Below, piece after piece: positions 50,864 to 64,000 of a stretch of DNA of 64,000 nt. Position numbers and translations under genes: made by a program. The notes under the pieces are model-generated. The model saw only the letters and a list, made by a program, of their open reading frames with translations, had not been told where the DNA came from and made no database searches. Position 1 is the stretch's first letter; every line of letters begins with the position of its first letter. Location of the stretch: contig VXAY01002085.1 in assembly GCA_013399855.1 (NCBI GenBank), forward strand, positions 1,141,244 through 1,205,243, read 5' to 3'. Source of the stretch: Oxyruncus cristatus (lineage: Eukaryota > Chordata > Aves > Passeriformes > Cotingidae).

Positions 50864-53800
50864 CCGTTTAGAAATGTCTTGATAAGATTTTAAACAACTT
50901 TTTATTTATCAATTTTTTTTTTAAAAGGGCTGGTATCTGCAGTGGTCTTTCTTTATTAGTAGTTCTGAAAAAGAAAGACAAAAAGTTAAACTTCAGTCTA
51001 AGGTCCAGGCCTACATTTAATCCTGGAACTTATTTTGTGACCATCCCACATCTCCTATGATTATTAATAATCTCCAATAAAAAAATTAATAAACCAATGA
51101 ATACTGGCCATCAGAGTAGAAAAAATAGTGCATCCAAAGATATATTAAAGCAAAAGAGAAGTTAAAGCACAGAAAAAGAAAAAACTCTTTTGATTAACTT
51201 GACTCTTAGAGGAAGAACCCAAAATGTCAAAGGGAAAAGAAATTACAATATTATAACTCTCAAATCCTCAAATTCCCTTCAAAGCAAACTTTTATTTACT
51301 GCGTAAGTTCGTCATTATTTCCATACTTCATTCCGTACTTCATTCAACATGAAATACAACTAACATGATACTAATTTGCTTTTCAGGATGGTTTGTTTTT
51401 TTCTGTCAGGTACTCTAGATTTAGGAATTCACTATTCTGCTGTGACTGACTGATCTGATGACTTTGAGGTAGTAACACAGCATTCTTCATTTTTCCCATA
51501 GTGAGTTGAAATGAGATATTAAGAAAATATTAAAAAAAAATCCAGTTAGTCTCTGTAGGAAATAGCTTTATGTGAAACATAGTGGGGGAACGTGCAGCTA
51601 AAGGTGGTTGGTAAGTTTGTGTGCTATGGTTTTGCTGTTCTGTATTTCATAAAAGCTTCTGCATCTTAGAATGAAGACTTTGAAAGTAAATATAAATAAA
51701 TACAAGTGAGTGTAGGCCTTTCATGTGTGCTAAATCCCTGCTATTTTTAATATAGATTATTTCCTCCTGAGTTTTATTTTATGCCAAAATCTTTTCAAAC
51801 AGTAGGTTGTATAAGGAACAAGCTGAGAGAAAAAATTAGTGCAAACCTTTATCAAGAAGAAAAAGCTGTTAAGAAACCAGGTATTTTAGAATTCAACAGT
51901 GATCTCTTGGGTCCTTTTGTATTTTGAAAAATAGCTCAGCTGCACAAATGTGATTTTGGAAGACTAATGGTAAAGATATTTGGCTTCCAGTATGAACTCT
52001 AAAAAAAAAATATTGCATTAGTGGGAGTTCATGGGCTGAAAATAAGCTCGAAACCTCTGTTTAGAGTAGTATTCTCATGAATAGTAAACCTACAAATTTC
52101 TTTTGGTCTTTTCAAACAAAATCCAATGAATTTTCAACAGCAAATACATTCTTCTTTCATAAGACCTATAATATTTTTGAAATCTGTCTCAGAAACAACC
52201 TCTTGGTGAGACTGATCTTGTTTATGTCATATGTAAAATGCATCTGCAAGGAAAAAGTAAAAAGGAGAGGAGAGAAAACAAAAACAAAAACAATTAGTGT
52301 TGTGAACTTCCTCCTAATGTGTTGGAGTTTTTTTTGGTTTGTTGCCTTTTTTGTGTGTGTGTTTTGTTTGTTTTTGTTTGGTTTGTTTCTTATTTTTTCC
52401 TTATAACAGTTTCAAATGCCAAGTATTACAAGGCTGACAGAAATTTCCAGCCAGCTGAGAGTCCAAGAGACTGGTATCTCCTCTCTTTTCCCTAAACGAG
52501 TTAATCCATAACAGTCAAGGAGAAGGCTTACCCTGTTACTGCTCATCCTCACATTGTCCAAAGCGAGTTCCCCTTAGGACAAATAAAAATATTCCCTTTT
52601 TAATTCTGTTCTCAGCCTCACTGTAGAGTCTACAAACATGGGCCTGTCACCTGACTGATGGCCTCTCTGGCCCAGGGTCCTCACCATTCCCTCATCAGGG
52701 TGAGAATCACATCTCCCCAGTAATCACCTTTTTTTGCAGCCCATCAGGACATAAACTCTTTTAGGAAAATTCTGCTTCTTAATAGTTATTTGCCTTAATT
52801 AAAAACAAACAAAAACCACAAGAAAAAAAAAAAAAGAAACCTGTTCTATTTTGTTTTGGTTGGTTGTTTTTTTTTAATCTCCTCTTTGGTTTTCCAAATT
52901 TACCATTCATTTGTACAGTTAGGCTTGTATCCATACCTTGAGTTTTCATTTCCTGGGAAATGATCAGCTTATACTTCTTTTCTATTGCTTTATATTTCTG
53001 GTTTCTGTTTATGGAAGATCCAGTATGATATTTAAGTGGAACATAGATACAGAGCCTGGAAGGGGACCATTTTGTAGTGTCAGAGCTGGAGTAAAGTTGA
53101 GGAATTCAAAGCGAAAAGTTGCATGTTTCCTCTTTGAGCCCTGCATTCTTCTTTCAACGTTCTGAGCGTTGTTCTGCCGTTTTTCCTCCTCTTTAGTTTG
53201 GAAGCCGTTACCATATGATAGAATTTGAACATGGTGGGGAAAATATTGTTACAAATTAACAGGGCAAGGAAGACAACATTGGATGACATGGATGGTTAGG
53301 AATTTTTCAAGTAAATTATTCATTGGAAAGGAGATATTATTAGGACATATTCAAACAAACATTTTTTATGTAACTTGTTACTCAGATCACAATTTTTAAG
53401 TCCTAAAGTCATGAAAATTAGAACTTTTCTTTTTCAGGCTAAAAGGTTAATTTTACTCCAGATCACATTTAACTTGGTAGCATAGTTACTGCATGCTTAA
53501 AAAAAGAGAAGTAAAGTGATAAATATTTGTGTGAAATATTTCTAAACTTAAGTAACATACAACTATAAATTACAAAGTTAATTTTATTATTTTTTGTTAC
53601 AGTTTGGGATAGCTGATCTTATACTCTTTTAGGACAGACAACTTTTCCAGCCTTTTTGGCTAGGGCACTGTGAATGTCTAAAGGACAAAAGAAAAGCTAA
53701 GAAGTGAAAATAATAGGTCAGTTTTTTTATGAGTAGTCTCTATGTTCAGAACATTATAAAATAAGTAACACTATTAAATATTTGTTGTCTGCATAAATGT

Positions 53801-56800
53801 CTATGAAACTTGGTAGAGTTTACAAATAAATATTTGAAAAATCACGTTTGGCAGAACAGTTTGAATTAAACTCTGTATGTTAAGATTTTTCTGATGTTAG
53901 TATAAGAAAAACGTTGTGTTTAAGTAAGTTTGTCACAATGAATCGTGCTAGAATAGGGTTCATGTGTTCTGAGAATGTCATTCCTGGTATGTTTGCCCTT
54001 GTAAGCCAAAAAAAACTGCAAGGTTTTATTTCATCAAGTAGCCTTTGACCTCTCATTGAATTCTCTCACTACATTTGTTAGGAAAAAAAATGAATCTGCT
54101 AGGAAAAAGCAGAAGACACATAGAGTCAACTTACATTTGAGTAAAATACATTCTCTGCTCTATATTTGCCTTTGGTATGTTCTATTTTTGCTTTACCTGC
54201 CAAGTCTAAAATATCTGTTGACTCTCCTACAACACTGCAAAGCAGTGGTCTCAGAGAAACACTCTGCTTTAGTGTTTCTTTGGCAAAGTCATAAGAGGAT
54301 TCAAAAGTGCTTGCAAGTATTTGAAAAATATATTTTTTTTAAGAAAAAAAATATAGAACTTGCATCTATAACTGTATCACAATAACTTTTATCTAATCTA
54401 TATAATTTATAATTACAATATGTATCAATCCCTGAAGTAAGCCTCCCTTAATTATTTGATAGTGACATTCTATAAATTTGAGCCATTAGGATGTTACAAA
54501 AAGATGGCAAGATAGAAGGGAGACTCACACTTTCAGAAAACTAGAGTTGAACTGTTCAAAATCATACCCAAAAATGAAAATACTAATGTTCAAGAATATC
54601 CTAGAAACGTAAGTGCCTGAGTATTGTACTTGACAAATTAATTCCCTTCTCTCTATCAACCCCCTTCTTGCTGCTATTCTGCAGGATTCTTCATCCATCT
54701 CTACAGGTGTTTGCCAGTGTCTGAAATCATCCCCATCCACGTATATACAACAAGATCACTTTTTACCCCAAAACAAAAAGCGTTCCTGCTTCTTACCATC
54801 ATGCTAGCAAGGAAATGGGAGCTATTTTTGTTCTTTTCTGGGTGATGATTATTTTGAGCTACTGTTATTTCCCACTTATTCCACAGATCACCTTGCAAAA
54901 TTGCATTTTCTCACATCCATCTAAAGACTGTTCAGTGGTTTGCTTGGTTATAATGGAGGGTATTACAACTATTTAATGTTGATCATGTAATCAAGTGCCT
55001 GCAGCACCTTTCAAAAACACATATCTTGTGCCATATGAAGAAATTGCAATACTAGCTTCATGATGTTCCTCTTTAATCACTTCCACAGCACATTGTGGAT
55101 TAAAAACCTAAACCTATAAAACCTAATAGGGACCCACAAGTTTAATAATTACTTTAAAATGCTGTTGACACAATTGAAATTGCTCAATCATGTCTTGCTC
55201 ACTTAGAGAGTAAGAAGTTATTAAATTTAAACTTCTAAAAACCAGAATATGAAATATTAAGGCAAGCCACAGTTTATTCTGTAAGACTTTATATGTGGAT
55301 TGGCATCTTTCCCCACTATTAGTATTGCTCTAGTACTTATTCTCTTTCTTGCACACTGTGTGCTATTCTCTTCTTCCCTGGGCACTTTTTGTACCTCAGT
55401 TTATGCAACAGAAATGTAGATCTCTGAGAACATGGAGTTAGAGAAAACTTCTCCTTCTCCTGTGTCCTCTGGAAGTGGTACTGGGAACAAGAAGAGGTTC
55501 AAAGGTTAGGAAGCTGCCAGATGATGACAGGTTCCTCTTCTCTTCTTGCCTTCACATTGAAAATCTAGGCTTCCAGTGGTAAATTTAACACGTACAAGCA
55601 GTAATAATTCAATAGCCTCTGCCAAAGGAGAGCTTGAACTAGTTGTGCTTTCTGGCTAGAAAGACTTATGAAGCAATGTGAGAAATATACAGGGAAATAC
55701 AGGGAAAAGGCAGTCTTGTTTAAAGTGATGGTAACATGCATTATGGATGTGTTAGTTGGAGGTGCAACCGTACTGACTGATGGACTTGCTAGAGACAGAA
55801 TAGAACTTTTGATGCATTTGGAGCAAATGTATATTAGGGAAGTACATGTGGCCTTTTTTTGATGCTGGCTACTGTAGATATAAGGATCTTACCATGAAGA
55901 TTTACATTTCTATGATTTAGTGAGCACTGAATAGAATATGTGTGTGTGTACTTAAGACTGAAAAACAGAAGCAACTTTCAGTATAGTAGTGGAAATGTAT
56001 TAATAAGATTGAGTGATTTATGTGGAGGCTGCGTAGGCCAAATGCAGTCAGGAAAGAGGCTTGAATTTTAGGACCTTGTGCTAAGATGCTCATGCACTAT
56101 GTACTGGACTTATTCAGCTGTATGTCAGATGGGTGTTCAGATTTAGGAAAGTAGGGGTCTTGTCCACAGAGTACTACTTAAGAAATATTAGAAAAAATAA
56201 ACTGAGAAATGTCATCTTGTCTTGCTATAACTTTTCATTTCAGAAAGAAATTGTACATAAGGAATCGGTGGATAACCTCAAGTTCATGGTAGTTTTTCGA
56301 CTCAGAGATATTTTTATTTTGTTGCTATTACTGTTACTTCATCATACACTTTTAATAGGGGAGTAAAGTGAAATTTGGTCATTTTTGTTGTTTCAATCTC
56401 TACTATTTTTATATTATCTCTTTGAAAAACTTACCAAATGTAAATGGTTTAGGAATATATAAAATGCACAAAGCAAAATATTTGAAAGGATCAGATCACT
56501 GCCATTGCATGCTACATTTTAAAATAGATATTCACATCTTTTTTGGACTGTGGGCCAAATATAGGTACTGACATTTTTCCAGAATTAAATGATGTTTGCT
56601 TGTCATTAGCATATATGAGCTGCCACAGAGCTTCGTTGCTTATCTGCCAATTTTGGCAACAGGGCTGCAGAGTAATCTTTATCCAAGACCATCTTAAGGT
56701 AGAAGATTTCTCATTTGTCAAAATACTTCTTCTCTCAGTTCCACTCTATCTGACAACTTGCAGCTGTAGACTTATAGTTGAGATCTGCTCTACAGTTCTG

Positions 56801-57173
56801 CGCACTTTTCCTCGCTTACTTTCTTATGAGTAATGTCCAAAAACTATTTTAGTGTAGACTCTTCTTTGCTTGTCACAACATAAATTAGAGTGAGGTCTTT
56901 TAGTAAGGATACTGATTTTTATAAATGTAGTTTACAAAATTCTCCCTCATCTTCGTGACTAAAATCAGAGGCAGTGGCACTTCTTCATCCCTATTCTTAG
57001 CAAATCTGAAAAAAAGCGCCCAGCTTTTACATAGAACATTATAATTTTATACAAGAAAAAAATACCAGTAATCCAACCATAAGTGAACTAAGAGAACTGG
57101 TGGAAGAAGAGACCAAGGATCTTTTGTCACAGGGATCTAAAAATAAAAATACGAGTTTGCAATAATCAGTTTT

Positions 57174-57194
57174 ACACACACACTGTGTGTGTGT
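57174..57194. repeat. (CA)n/(TG)n mirror palindrome
   Basis: Ten bases of alternating AC are followed by one T and ten bases of alternating GT, a perfect inverted repeat. Alternating purine-pyrimidine sequence of this kind can adopt Z-DNA or a cruciform. Confidence 0.92.
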
Positions 57195-58691
57195 CTGTGC
57201 ATGTATGAAAATTTCTCCACAAAGTTGGAGACAAGAAGAAAGGAAACAGTATCAGCACCATGCTTTTAAAGAGGAGAATTTAGGTTGCTATCTGTAGTCT
57301 TAGAATGTGTTATCTTTTTCAAATGAACTGTTTGCGAAACAGCTTTCTACACTCCATCTTTCTACAGTCATAGTCTTTGATTCTGTGCTAAAAGACTTCA
57401 CATTTCTCTTCTAATGTATTTGTAGGCTTTCTCTTTTCTATTTTGTTTTGTTTATCAGCACACTGGAACACTCTTATCCCAACTAAGAAATGACAAGTTA
57501 TTTTTCTGTCACAGAAGCAACTCTAGGTCAAGTCAGGAAGAGATAGTAGAGACACAGAGAACCCAGAGAGTTGGTTTAGGATGAGTGAAAAGAAAAAATT
57601 AAGATAATATAGTCACAAAGAGAAATTCTTAGAAGTAAAATATATCTTGAAAACCTTTATTTCTGTATTAGCTGAACTATAATGTAATCTTTAATTGTGG
57701 GATCCTGTAATTTTGCTGTCTGTGAAAGTGGAAAATACCACAACTTCATCAAAACTTAATGGGTTTCCATGAAACTAAGAAATAATATTTCTTAGATGTG
57801 CAATGCAAACCTTACAGGATGAAAAGCCTGCTGTCATCTAAGGAATTCCTCAAATACGGATTTTGTTGTGGGCTGGTTTTTTTTCAGAGTGTTTAGGTAA
57901 ATGGCACTTCCAGCCCTTTGTGTGAAATACGAGGTTTATAAGTAGAAATGAATAGAAATTCTGACATCAAAGAGAGAATCATAGATATTCATTATCCCAT
58001 AAGCTTTACAGAAAGGTTTCAATGGGATAAATTCCCTTGGTTTTCATATAGTAACAAAATTTATTGCTGATGGTGGAGCAGAAAGAAGTGATAGGGGCAG
58101 CTTCTGTCATAGGAGTTTCCAAATACTCATTTGATCTCTGCACTCATTTTCCTCACTTGTCTCTGTCTCTGTCCTACTGTGCCACTCTCTTCCTTATCTC
58201 CATCATCTCTCCTTCATTCCAACTTTCAGCTGTATCTCATCAAGTCTTAATAGTCCCAGGCTGGTGTGCTTTATATGCTGATCTGCCTGGTTTGGGCTCA
58301 CAGCCCTCCCTACTCAGCCTCCAGTCCCCTTATAATACTCTAAATAGGGACACACAAAGAATCTAAAAATCCTCCACTAACCCCTCGTGTTTCATCTTCT
58401 GTTTGATTTTGCAGGAACTGTGTTTTCATTATTCTGTTTTCTTTTCTCTCCAAGTTAATTAAAGTTAATTGATTAATTGGTACTCTGCTATAGCAGCTGG
58501 AAAAGCACCAATCTGCAGAGCGATCATATGTGTAGAGCATGTCTAATTTGTTGTCTTATGTGAAAAGGCCAGAACTCCTTTTAAATTAGCTTTAACTAGG
58601 TGTATTTTCCAGAAGGAGCAGTTAAGTTAGAGTACAACATAAATAATCACGGGTTCTACCCATCTCTCTGCAGGAGACACACTTTAACTTA

Positions 58692-58740
58692 GATCACAGG
58701 ATCACAGAACGCTCTGAGTTGGAAGGGACCCACAAGCACG
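58692..58740 (-). mobile_element. CR1/SINE 3'-tail fragment (minus strand)
   Basis: gatcacaggatcacagaac, then ctctgagttggaagggaccc and acaagcac, are the reverse complement of the tail shared by some CR1 subfamilies and TguSINE1 (compare ccttgtgggtcctttccagc at 6923-6942). Only about 50 bp remain, so the parent family cannot be decided. Confidence 0.8.
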
Positions 58741-61700
58741 GGTGTCGCTCTGTTTCCAGTGAGACAGCTTCAGGAATCCATCTTCTTCTGTTAAAATGGC
58801 TTCTCTGGGTTCTTGCACTTTGTGTTGTCACCACTACACCTTGCAGACTCTCTGGTGAATAAGAAATTTGCACATTTAGGGGGAAAATCCCCACTCCCTT
58901 TAATAATATTTTGGCTTGTTTTTCCAGTGAGGCGACAGGAGCTGGATACTTCCAGGAGTCAATGGTGGCAATTGAAATTGTGTGTTTAGAGCTCTGGTTT
59001 AAGCCCTATTTGCATGCTACAATCAAACCAATTCCTCTTTAACAGCAAATTTATAAAAATTGGGGCATTTTTTTTTTCCGGTTGATGAAGTTTGCAAGTG
59101 TATGTAGAGTCCACTGCTCCAGTGACTCATTATGGAACAGACACATTAGCTGTCATCCTTACATACTGTATAAGAAAACCTTAAGAACATCCAACTAAAA
59201 CTTTAAAAATGCTGAATTCATCAAAAGCATTGATTTGATTTAATATTTCCTTTTAATTTAATTTTTAATTTTCATTTCAGTTCCAAAATTGTTCATTCGT
59301 CTCCTGATTCAAAAATTTGAAAATGCAAATTCCAAGTTATATTTTGCCTAGACAAACAAACAACAAGAAAAATTCTTGTTGTTTGTTTTATATGAGCAAT
59401 TGAGTACAGGAAAAAATCACAAAATATCTTCTGGTTACTGAAGTTTCTGTAGAAACAGAGATTTGATTATCTTCAGAATATGGTAGGAAGATATACATGT
59501 TGTCAACTCCATAATGTTCTTCCACTATCTGCCAGAAGCAACACCTGAGTTTGATGGTTTCCTCTGGAATTGTACACTAATGCATTTGTTTTCTGTAGAA
59601 TAATTAGTGTTTGTGCCCAGGGAGAGCTAGAAAATTAATTTCTGAAGGCATGTTTTCTTTATTTTCCCAGAAAATGTGATAGAGTAGATGTAATTTATAA
59701 GGACAAGAAATTAGGATAATGAGGGAAATTGTCAATTTATGAATTATTTATTTTAATAAACTGTAGATTCACTTTCTTTCTAGAACCAATGATTTGTACC
59801 TAAATATTTTCATGTGCATTTAAAGGTGTATCATAATACTTAAACTTATCCAATAACTCCATAATATCTATTAGATAGGTTCAGTCATGGAAAGATTAGT
59901 TGTCTATTAAAGACAGAAATTTCCTTTCATCCTCTGCTAATGTAATGATTTCGTAGTTAAAAGTGTGTATTAACACATTTTTTCTCATTTTATTTTAGAA
60001 TTTTCTCTAAAGCTTCAAAAAAATTCAGATTCAAAGATTGTCACATTTGAGCAAGTAATTATTATTACTTTTATTAGATAAACTGGAACTGAAAAAAAAA
60101 AAGACCTCTTTTTTTGAACAGTGAACATTGACATTGAGGTGTTATTATTTGTCAAGGCCACTTTCTTTTCAGAAGTCCTCAGTAACTTGTAAAAAGTTTC
60201 AGGGAAATGCAATTTTTCAAGCACAAAAAACTAAAGGTCAGACCTCACTGTTAACATAAATAAAGCTTCTGACATCTAAGCAAATGATAAGATAGATTTG
60301 CATACAGATTACGTTTAAAATGAATGCAGCTTATTTATTTAAAGGAAAGTGAAATCAATTAAAATACAATAAAAAAGGAGATCACTGAAAAGAAAAAATC
60401 AATATTCTTCCTATTCACAAATCTAATGCGAAAGTCATCATTTAGAAGAAACAGCATATTAACTTGTTGGGAAAAAAATCACTATCACAAACACCACCAC
60501 CACCGTCAAAACCAGATAGATCGCACAATTAAAAGAAATTGTATTTCTTTAAAAATAATTAAAACATTTCTAAACTTCAATACAAGTAATTAAACATTTG
60601 CTTAAGCAATGTCTTCAATTTGTGGAGGTTTTATCATTTCATATTTGGCCAGACATTTTTACATTATTATTTGTTAAGCATCTGTAATTTTATTCCTCCT
60701 TATCTTCGTTGCAAACAGCAGAAATCTACTTTCCCTGAAACAACTTTATTATTTGTTGTTGGTTCATGGAACAAAAAACACAAAGGGGGTGTCTTTTTTT
60801 GTAATATGTAAGGTATGCAAAGGATTCATTTGGCCAAATTTAACATTTAGAAATAAGATGCAGCCACCTGATGCTCGCTGTGTAGTCCATGGAAAAGAAA
60901 GCATCTCTAGAAGAAAGCATGTGCCACTCACAGACAGAAAGGCCAGCAGAATTGCTGACTGGTTTTCTCCATCCTTTTAATTACAAAAGAAAGCTCAGAC
61001 GTGGATGGCTTCCCTGCAGGGGAGATGAGCCTCACTCAGTGCCTCTGTGTGCTTTCAAGTAGGATGTAGCACCTGATGTGATTCTGTTCTGTGAGCTGGA
61101 CCCACGTAATCATGTGACATCAACTCATATGGGAGGCTCCCAAGTAGTCGCTGCTCATATGCTACAAGCCCATGAAGGATGGAAGGAATTATTAATGAAA
61201 GAGCACTTTGCTGCATCTTCCAACTCAGAAAAGATGTTTTATCCATTGGATACACCCACAGTGTTTGCATTTGCTGGTGAAGTTTTTGTGGGCAAAATGG
61301 TGACCAAAGAACAAAATCTGTGGTATGACTGACAGAATTAAATACAAAAGGTACTTGGAGTATTTGTGGACTGTAATGTAATTCTGAGTAACTAGAGGGA
61401 TTTTGAGATAAATGTGGTCTTTAATTAATCTCTAATCAATCCCTTACAAAATCACCAGAGTAACAAAACATACCTGTCAGGGAAAACAATATGTGGAATC
61501 AATCTAATATCGATTGGAGAGTCACTGAATAATTTCTTTCTAGGGTCTTTTTATTTTCTATTTAATATGTAAAGGATGATATAAACCAGTGATAAGTGTT
61601 TTATTAAGTTGTATTACTTGTTTTGTAGGGTCTTTTTTACTGTAATTAAAATAAAATCTTTGGAAAGTCACAGACAAAGTCTGTCAACTGACATTCCACT

Positions 61701-62852
61701 ATTTAATGAGTTAATCTTGCATAAGGGCTGCTAGGGAGCAATTCCTTAATGTAAACGTTTAGCATTGTATTAAACACTCCATAATGTTTTTTCTGCCCTG
61801 ACAGTGAGGCTCTCCTTCTACAGTCCATGCCTACCAAATACCTCAGCAAAGTGAAACAGCATCAAATCTGAGCTCACACAGCCTAATCTGTGTGTGAGCA
61901 GCTGAACCCCATATTTCAGATTCCACCTTGTGTCCTGTGATAACAAGATATACACCATGTGCAGCAAACTTGTTGCTTTAGAGAAATCTACTGGCTTCCT
62001 AGTGTAGGACAATAAAATGCCAGCAAATAATGATCTTTGGTCACTTGTGTTTTAGGGAGACCTAAAATTATAAGGCCAAGATAATGATTATTTTCTTTCA
62101 AAAGTAAGTAGTTTTGATCACTCGTATTAAACAGTGGATGCAAGACAGAAGAAAGGCTACACTTTACAACACTAAATTTTAAAACATTAGATCTTTAAAA
62201 AAGGATTTTAGACTAAGTAATACAAAATTTAAGCCTTTAATTCAAAGACTAGTTACTTTGGGCTAATATGAAAGACACATGAATTCACTAAAATGAAGGT
62301 AAGTGGGTAGGTGTATTTTTCAGAAGAACTGAAATAGGGTAAGCAAATAATTCCCATTAGGTCTTAGCAATTAGCCACTTTGGAAAACAGCCCAGTATCT
62401 AACTGTGTTGTAGTCTTCTAAGTCTGTGCAAAAACATGACCTTCAGATCTCAGGAATCTTCCCAACTTATTTTGAATCATCACAAAACCTGCCATGCTAG
62501 ATGAGTACCTAATGCACTTCTATTTTCTTTTTATTTTGGTACACTTCTTCAAAAAGCTTTAAAAACATGGATATCAATTTTATGTGTTAGAAAATCATGT
62601 GCCAATAATCATCTGGCCCAGACAGTACACATCCTTAAAATCATACTAAATTCACTGGTGGAGATCAGGCTGGATCAAAAAATTTGCGAATACAGAATGA
62701 CAGAAATGGGAAAAATGTTTCTAGTGGTAAAAGCAACATATTTATTTCATGCAATCCAAACACAGCAGCTCACCCCTGATGCCACGCTCTACTGCAGGCT
62801 GGTTGTCAGGTAATGTTATGGATCATGATCTGAACACCTTGCTTCATTGACA
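58741..62852. other. AT-rich unique DNA, no gene recognised
   Basis: It holds a perfect 16-bp-stem hairpin at 59354-59388 and a stretch around 58960-59140 with an octamer (59008-59015) and an AP-1-type gtgactcatt. The 84-codon frame at 61078-61332 starts with GTG and overlaps an open frame on the other strand. It has more protein-like composition than most but no recognisable domain. Confidence 0.5.
59354..59388. repeat. Perfect hairpin, 16-bp stem and 3-nt loop
   Basis: The left arm (59354-59369, aaacaaacaacaagaa) is exactly complementary to the right arm (59373-59388), with loop aaa. Pairing stops immediately outside. There is no T-run terminator context and no tRNA or miRNA-like flank. 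It could be the core of a small inverted-repeat element, or a product of template switching during replication. Confidence 0.95.
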
Positions 62853-63105
62853 AATCATAGGATCACTCAGGAGAGAAGAGACACGGAATTTTCTAACCCA
62901 ACCTTAACTCAACCAGGAGCTCCAAACAATGACAATACTGAATTCAAGTCAGGCCAGTCAGGGCTTTGTTGTATCTTGGGAACCTCCAAGAATGTATATT
63001 CCACAGCCACTCTGGACAACCTGATTGATTCATTGTTTAATTATCTTCACAGAGAAATTTTTCAACTTAAAATCAGTTGAAATATCCCCCGTCTCACTTT
63101 ATCAC
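62853..63105 (-). mobile_element. Old CR1 LINE fragment (minus strand)
   Basis: aatcataggatcactcagg at the left edge is a decayed CR1 terminal repeat. Antisense landmarks follow: aagtcaggccagtcagggct, gggaacctccaagaatg, tattccacagccactctgg, acaacctgattgattcattg and cttcacagagaaatttttc, ending near ctcactttatcac. The order and spacing fit a CR1 3' UTR plus ORF2 tail. It is clearly more diverged than the copies at 13.8 and 36.8 kb, so probably an older subfamily. Confidence 0.85.
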
Positions 63106-64000
63106 ATTTAAGTGTGATGCAAAGTAATAAGACTTAATTTCCTTGGTGGATTTATGAACATAAATAACATTTGAAAAATTAGGATTTTTTTTCTTTGTTT
63201 TTTGCTCTCAGTGAATCATCTCTTAAGTACAAGGTATATGTTTCGGATCTTAAAATGACAGGAAAATGAGTCTTTTGCTGATCATGTTAAGCACTGGACT
63301 TTTTCACCACCTACTCCCTACAAAAAACAATGCCCAGCATAAACCTATGATAGAAACTGAGCTTTCCCTGAAGTATGTGGGTATGTAAAAAAAAATGGTG
63401 TGTTTTTTTGATATATTAAATTACACCTTTTCCATCAGAAGGACACTTAATCAATGTATTGTTAAATCTACTAATTTTCCATCTACTAGTCAGAAAATTA
63501 GGCTGGTATGATTTCTTTTCCAAGGTACATGGATAACATTTTGTCTACTAAAGCGTAGGATTCACTGGCAGGGCCGTTATAATAGAAGTGAAAAAGTACT
63601 GAAACGCATATGATAGCAATTTTGGTAGAGGAATTTCATCTGAATTTCATTTGAAAAATCCATGTATTGCATAAGTAAGAAAAATGGCATTGTTCCTATC
63701 TCACTTAGAAAAGTTGTTGCATTGTACTTCTATGACGGAAGTGATTTTCTTCCCTCTGCAAAACCAAGCTATGCAGAAGGACATTAGTTTAGAAATCAAA
63801 CATGCTCTAGCAGAGGTGGCATCAGAGGAAGGCGTGGCTCATATGAAGGCAAGATTTAAGTTTAGAAGGGGAATTTCCTGTGTGTAGAGTGACTGGAGAA
63901 TAATGCCATTTCATTAGCAAATCTATTCCTTCTCATGCTCTGGAGGAGACAGTACCTATATAATTAAGCTTGATTCTCACAATATGTATTGATGTGAAGT
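63106..64000. other. AT-rich unique DNA at the window edge
   Basis: No gene or repeat was recognised. A 67-codon frame at 63684-63887 has no known motif. Any feature continuing beyond 64000 cannot be judged. Confidence 0.5.

Larger units (their letters stand above)
49608..58691. other. AT-rich unique DNA, no gene recognised
   Basis: About 9 kb without a recognisable gene or transposon. It includes a (TG)n tract (49727-49743), 17 T (50847-50863), a T/G-rich run (52329-52390) and a CA/TG palindrome (57174-57194). Frames of up to 109 codons (52077-52406, 54056-54385) are Phe/Lys/Leu-rich and cover low-complexity DNA, so I treat them as chance. Confidence 0.5.

Noticed and set aside
34813..60302. 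POU octamer (ATTTGCAT/ATGCAAAT) as evidence of enhancers wherever it occurs
   Set aside because: The word also appears near 21355, 39693, 59008 and 60295. A handful is expected in 64 kb of AT-rich DNA, so single occurrences were not used as evidence.
61078..61332. 84-codon frame with protein-like composition
   Set aside because: It starts with GTG and has no in-frame ATG for several codons, its opposite strand is also open, there is no recognisable domain, and no splice-site pair is evident.

Overview
The window looks like bird nuclear DNA, most likely from a passerine. It is AT-rich by eye and carries many 5'-truncated CR1 LINEs ending in the ATTCTATG-type 3' repeat. It also has a long terminal repeat of a family common in birds, and a tRNA-Ile-derived SINE with a CR1-like tail, the TguSINE1 type known from passerines. 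There is no operon, no dense coding and no CpG-island promoter, and no exon could be recognised. The longest open frame (161 codons, 36544-37029) is made of CR1 relics.

Layout: 1-5.08 kb, unique AT-rich DNA. 5.08-5.95 kb, a GC-rich degenerate interspersed repeat, probably LTR-element related. 6.39-6.68 kb, CR1 (minus). 6.83-6.97 kb, tRNA-derived SINE (plus). 9.13-9.91 kb, CR1 (plus) with a frameshifted ORF2 tail. 13.80-14.34 kb, CR1 (minus). 14.34-27.86 kb, unique DNA with simple repeats. 27.86-28.54 kb, CR1 (minus) with an apparent internal deletion that joins the 3' end to the reverse-transcriptase core. 35.73-35.80 kb, a short CR1 tail. 36.62-37.13 kb, a minus CR1 apparently nested in a plus CR1. 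42.6-42.85 kb, a possible ancient DNA-transposon relic. 49.04-49.61 kb, a solo LTR (minus). 58.69-58.74 kb, a CR1/SINE tail fragment. 62.85-63.11 kb, an old CR1 (minus).

The rest is unique sequence: a gene desert or the inside of a very large intron, which the sequence alone cannot separate. Several patches have the texture of vertebrate conserved non-coding elements, with clustered homeodomain, POU-octamer and SOX-type motifs. This is only suggestive, because such AT-rich words are common here by chance. No genes work together in this window. I found no credible new biological system. The most useful observations are the nested and deleted CR1 copies, the SINE as a lineage marker, the solo LTR, a perfect 16-bp hairpin, and the candidate regulatory patches.
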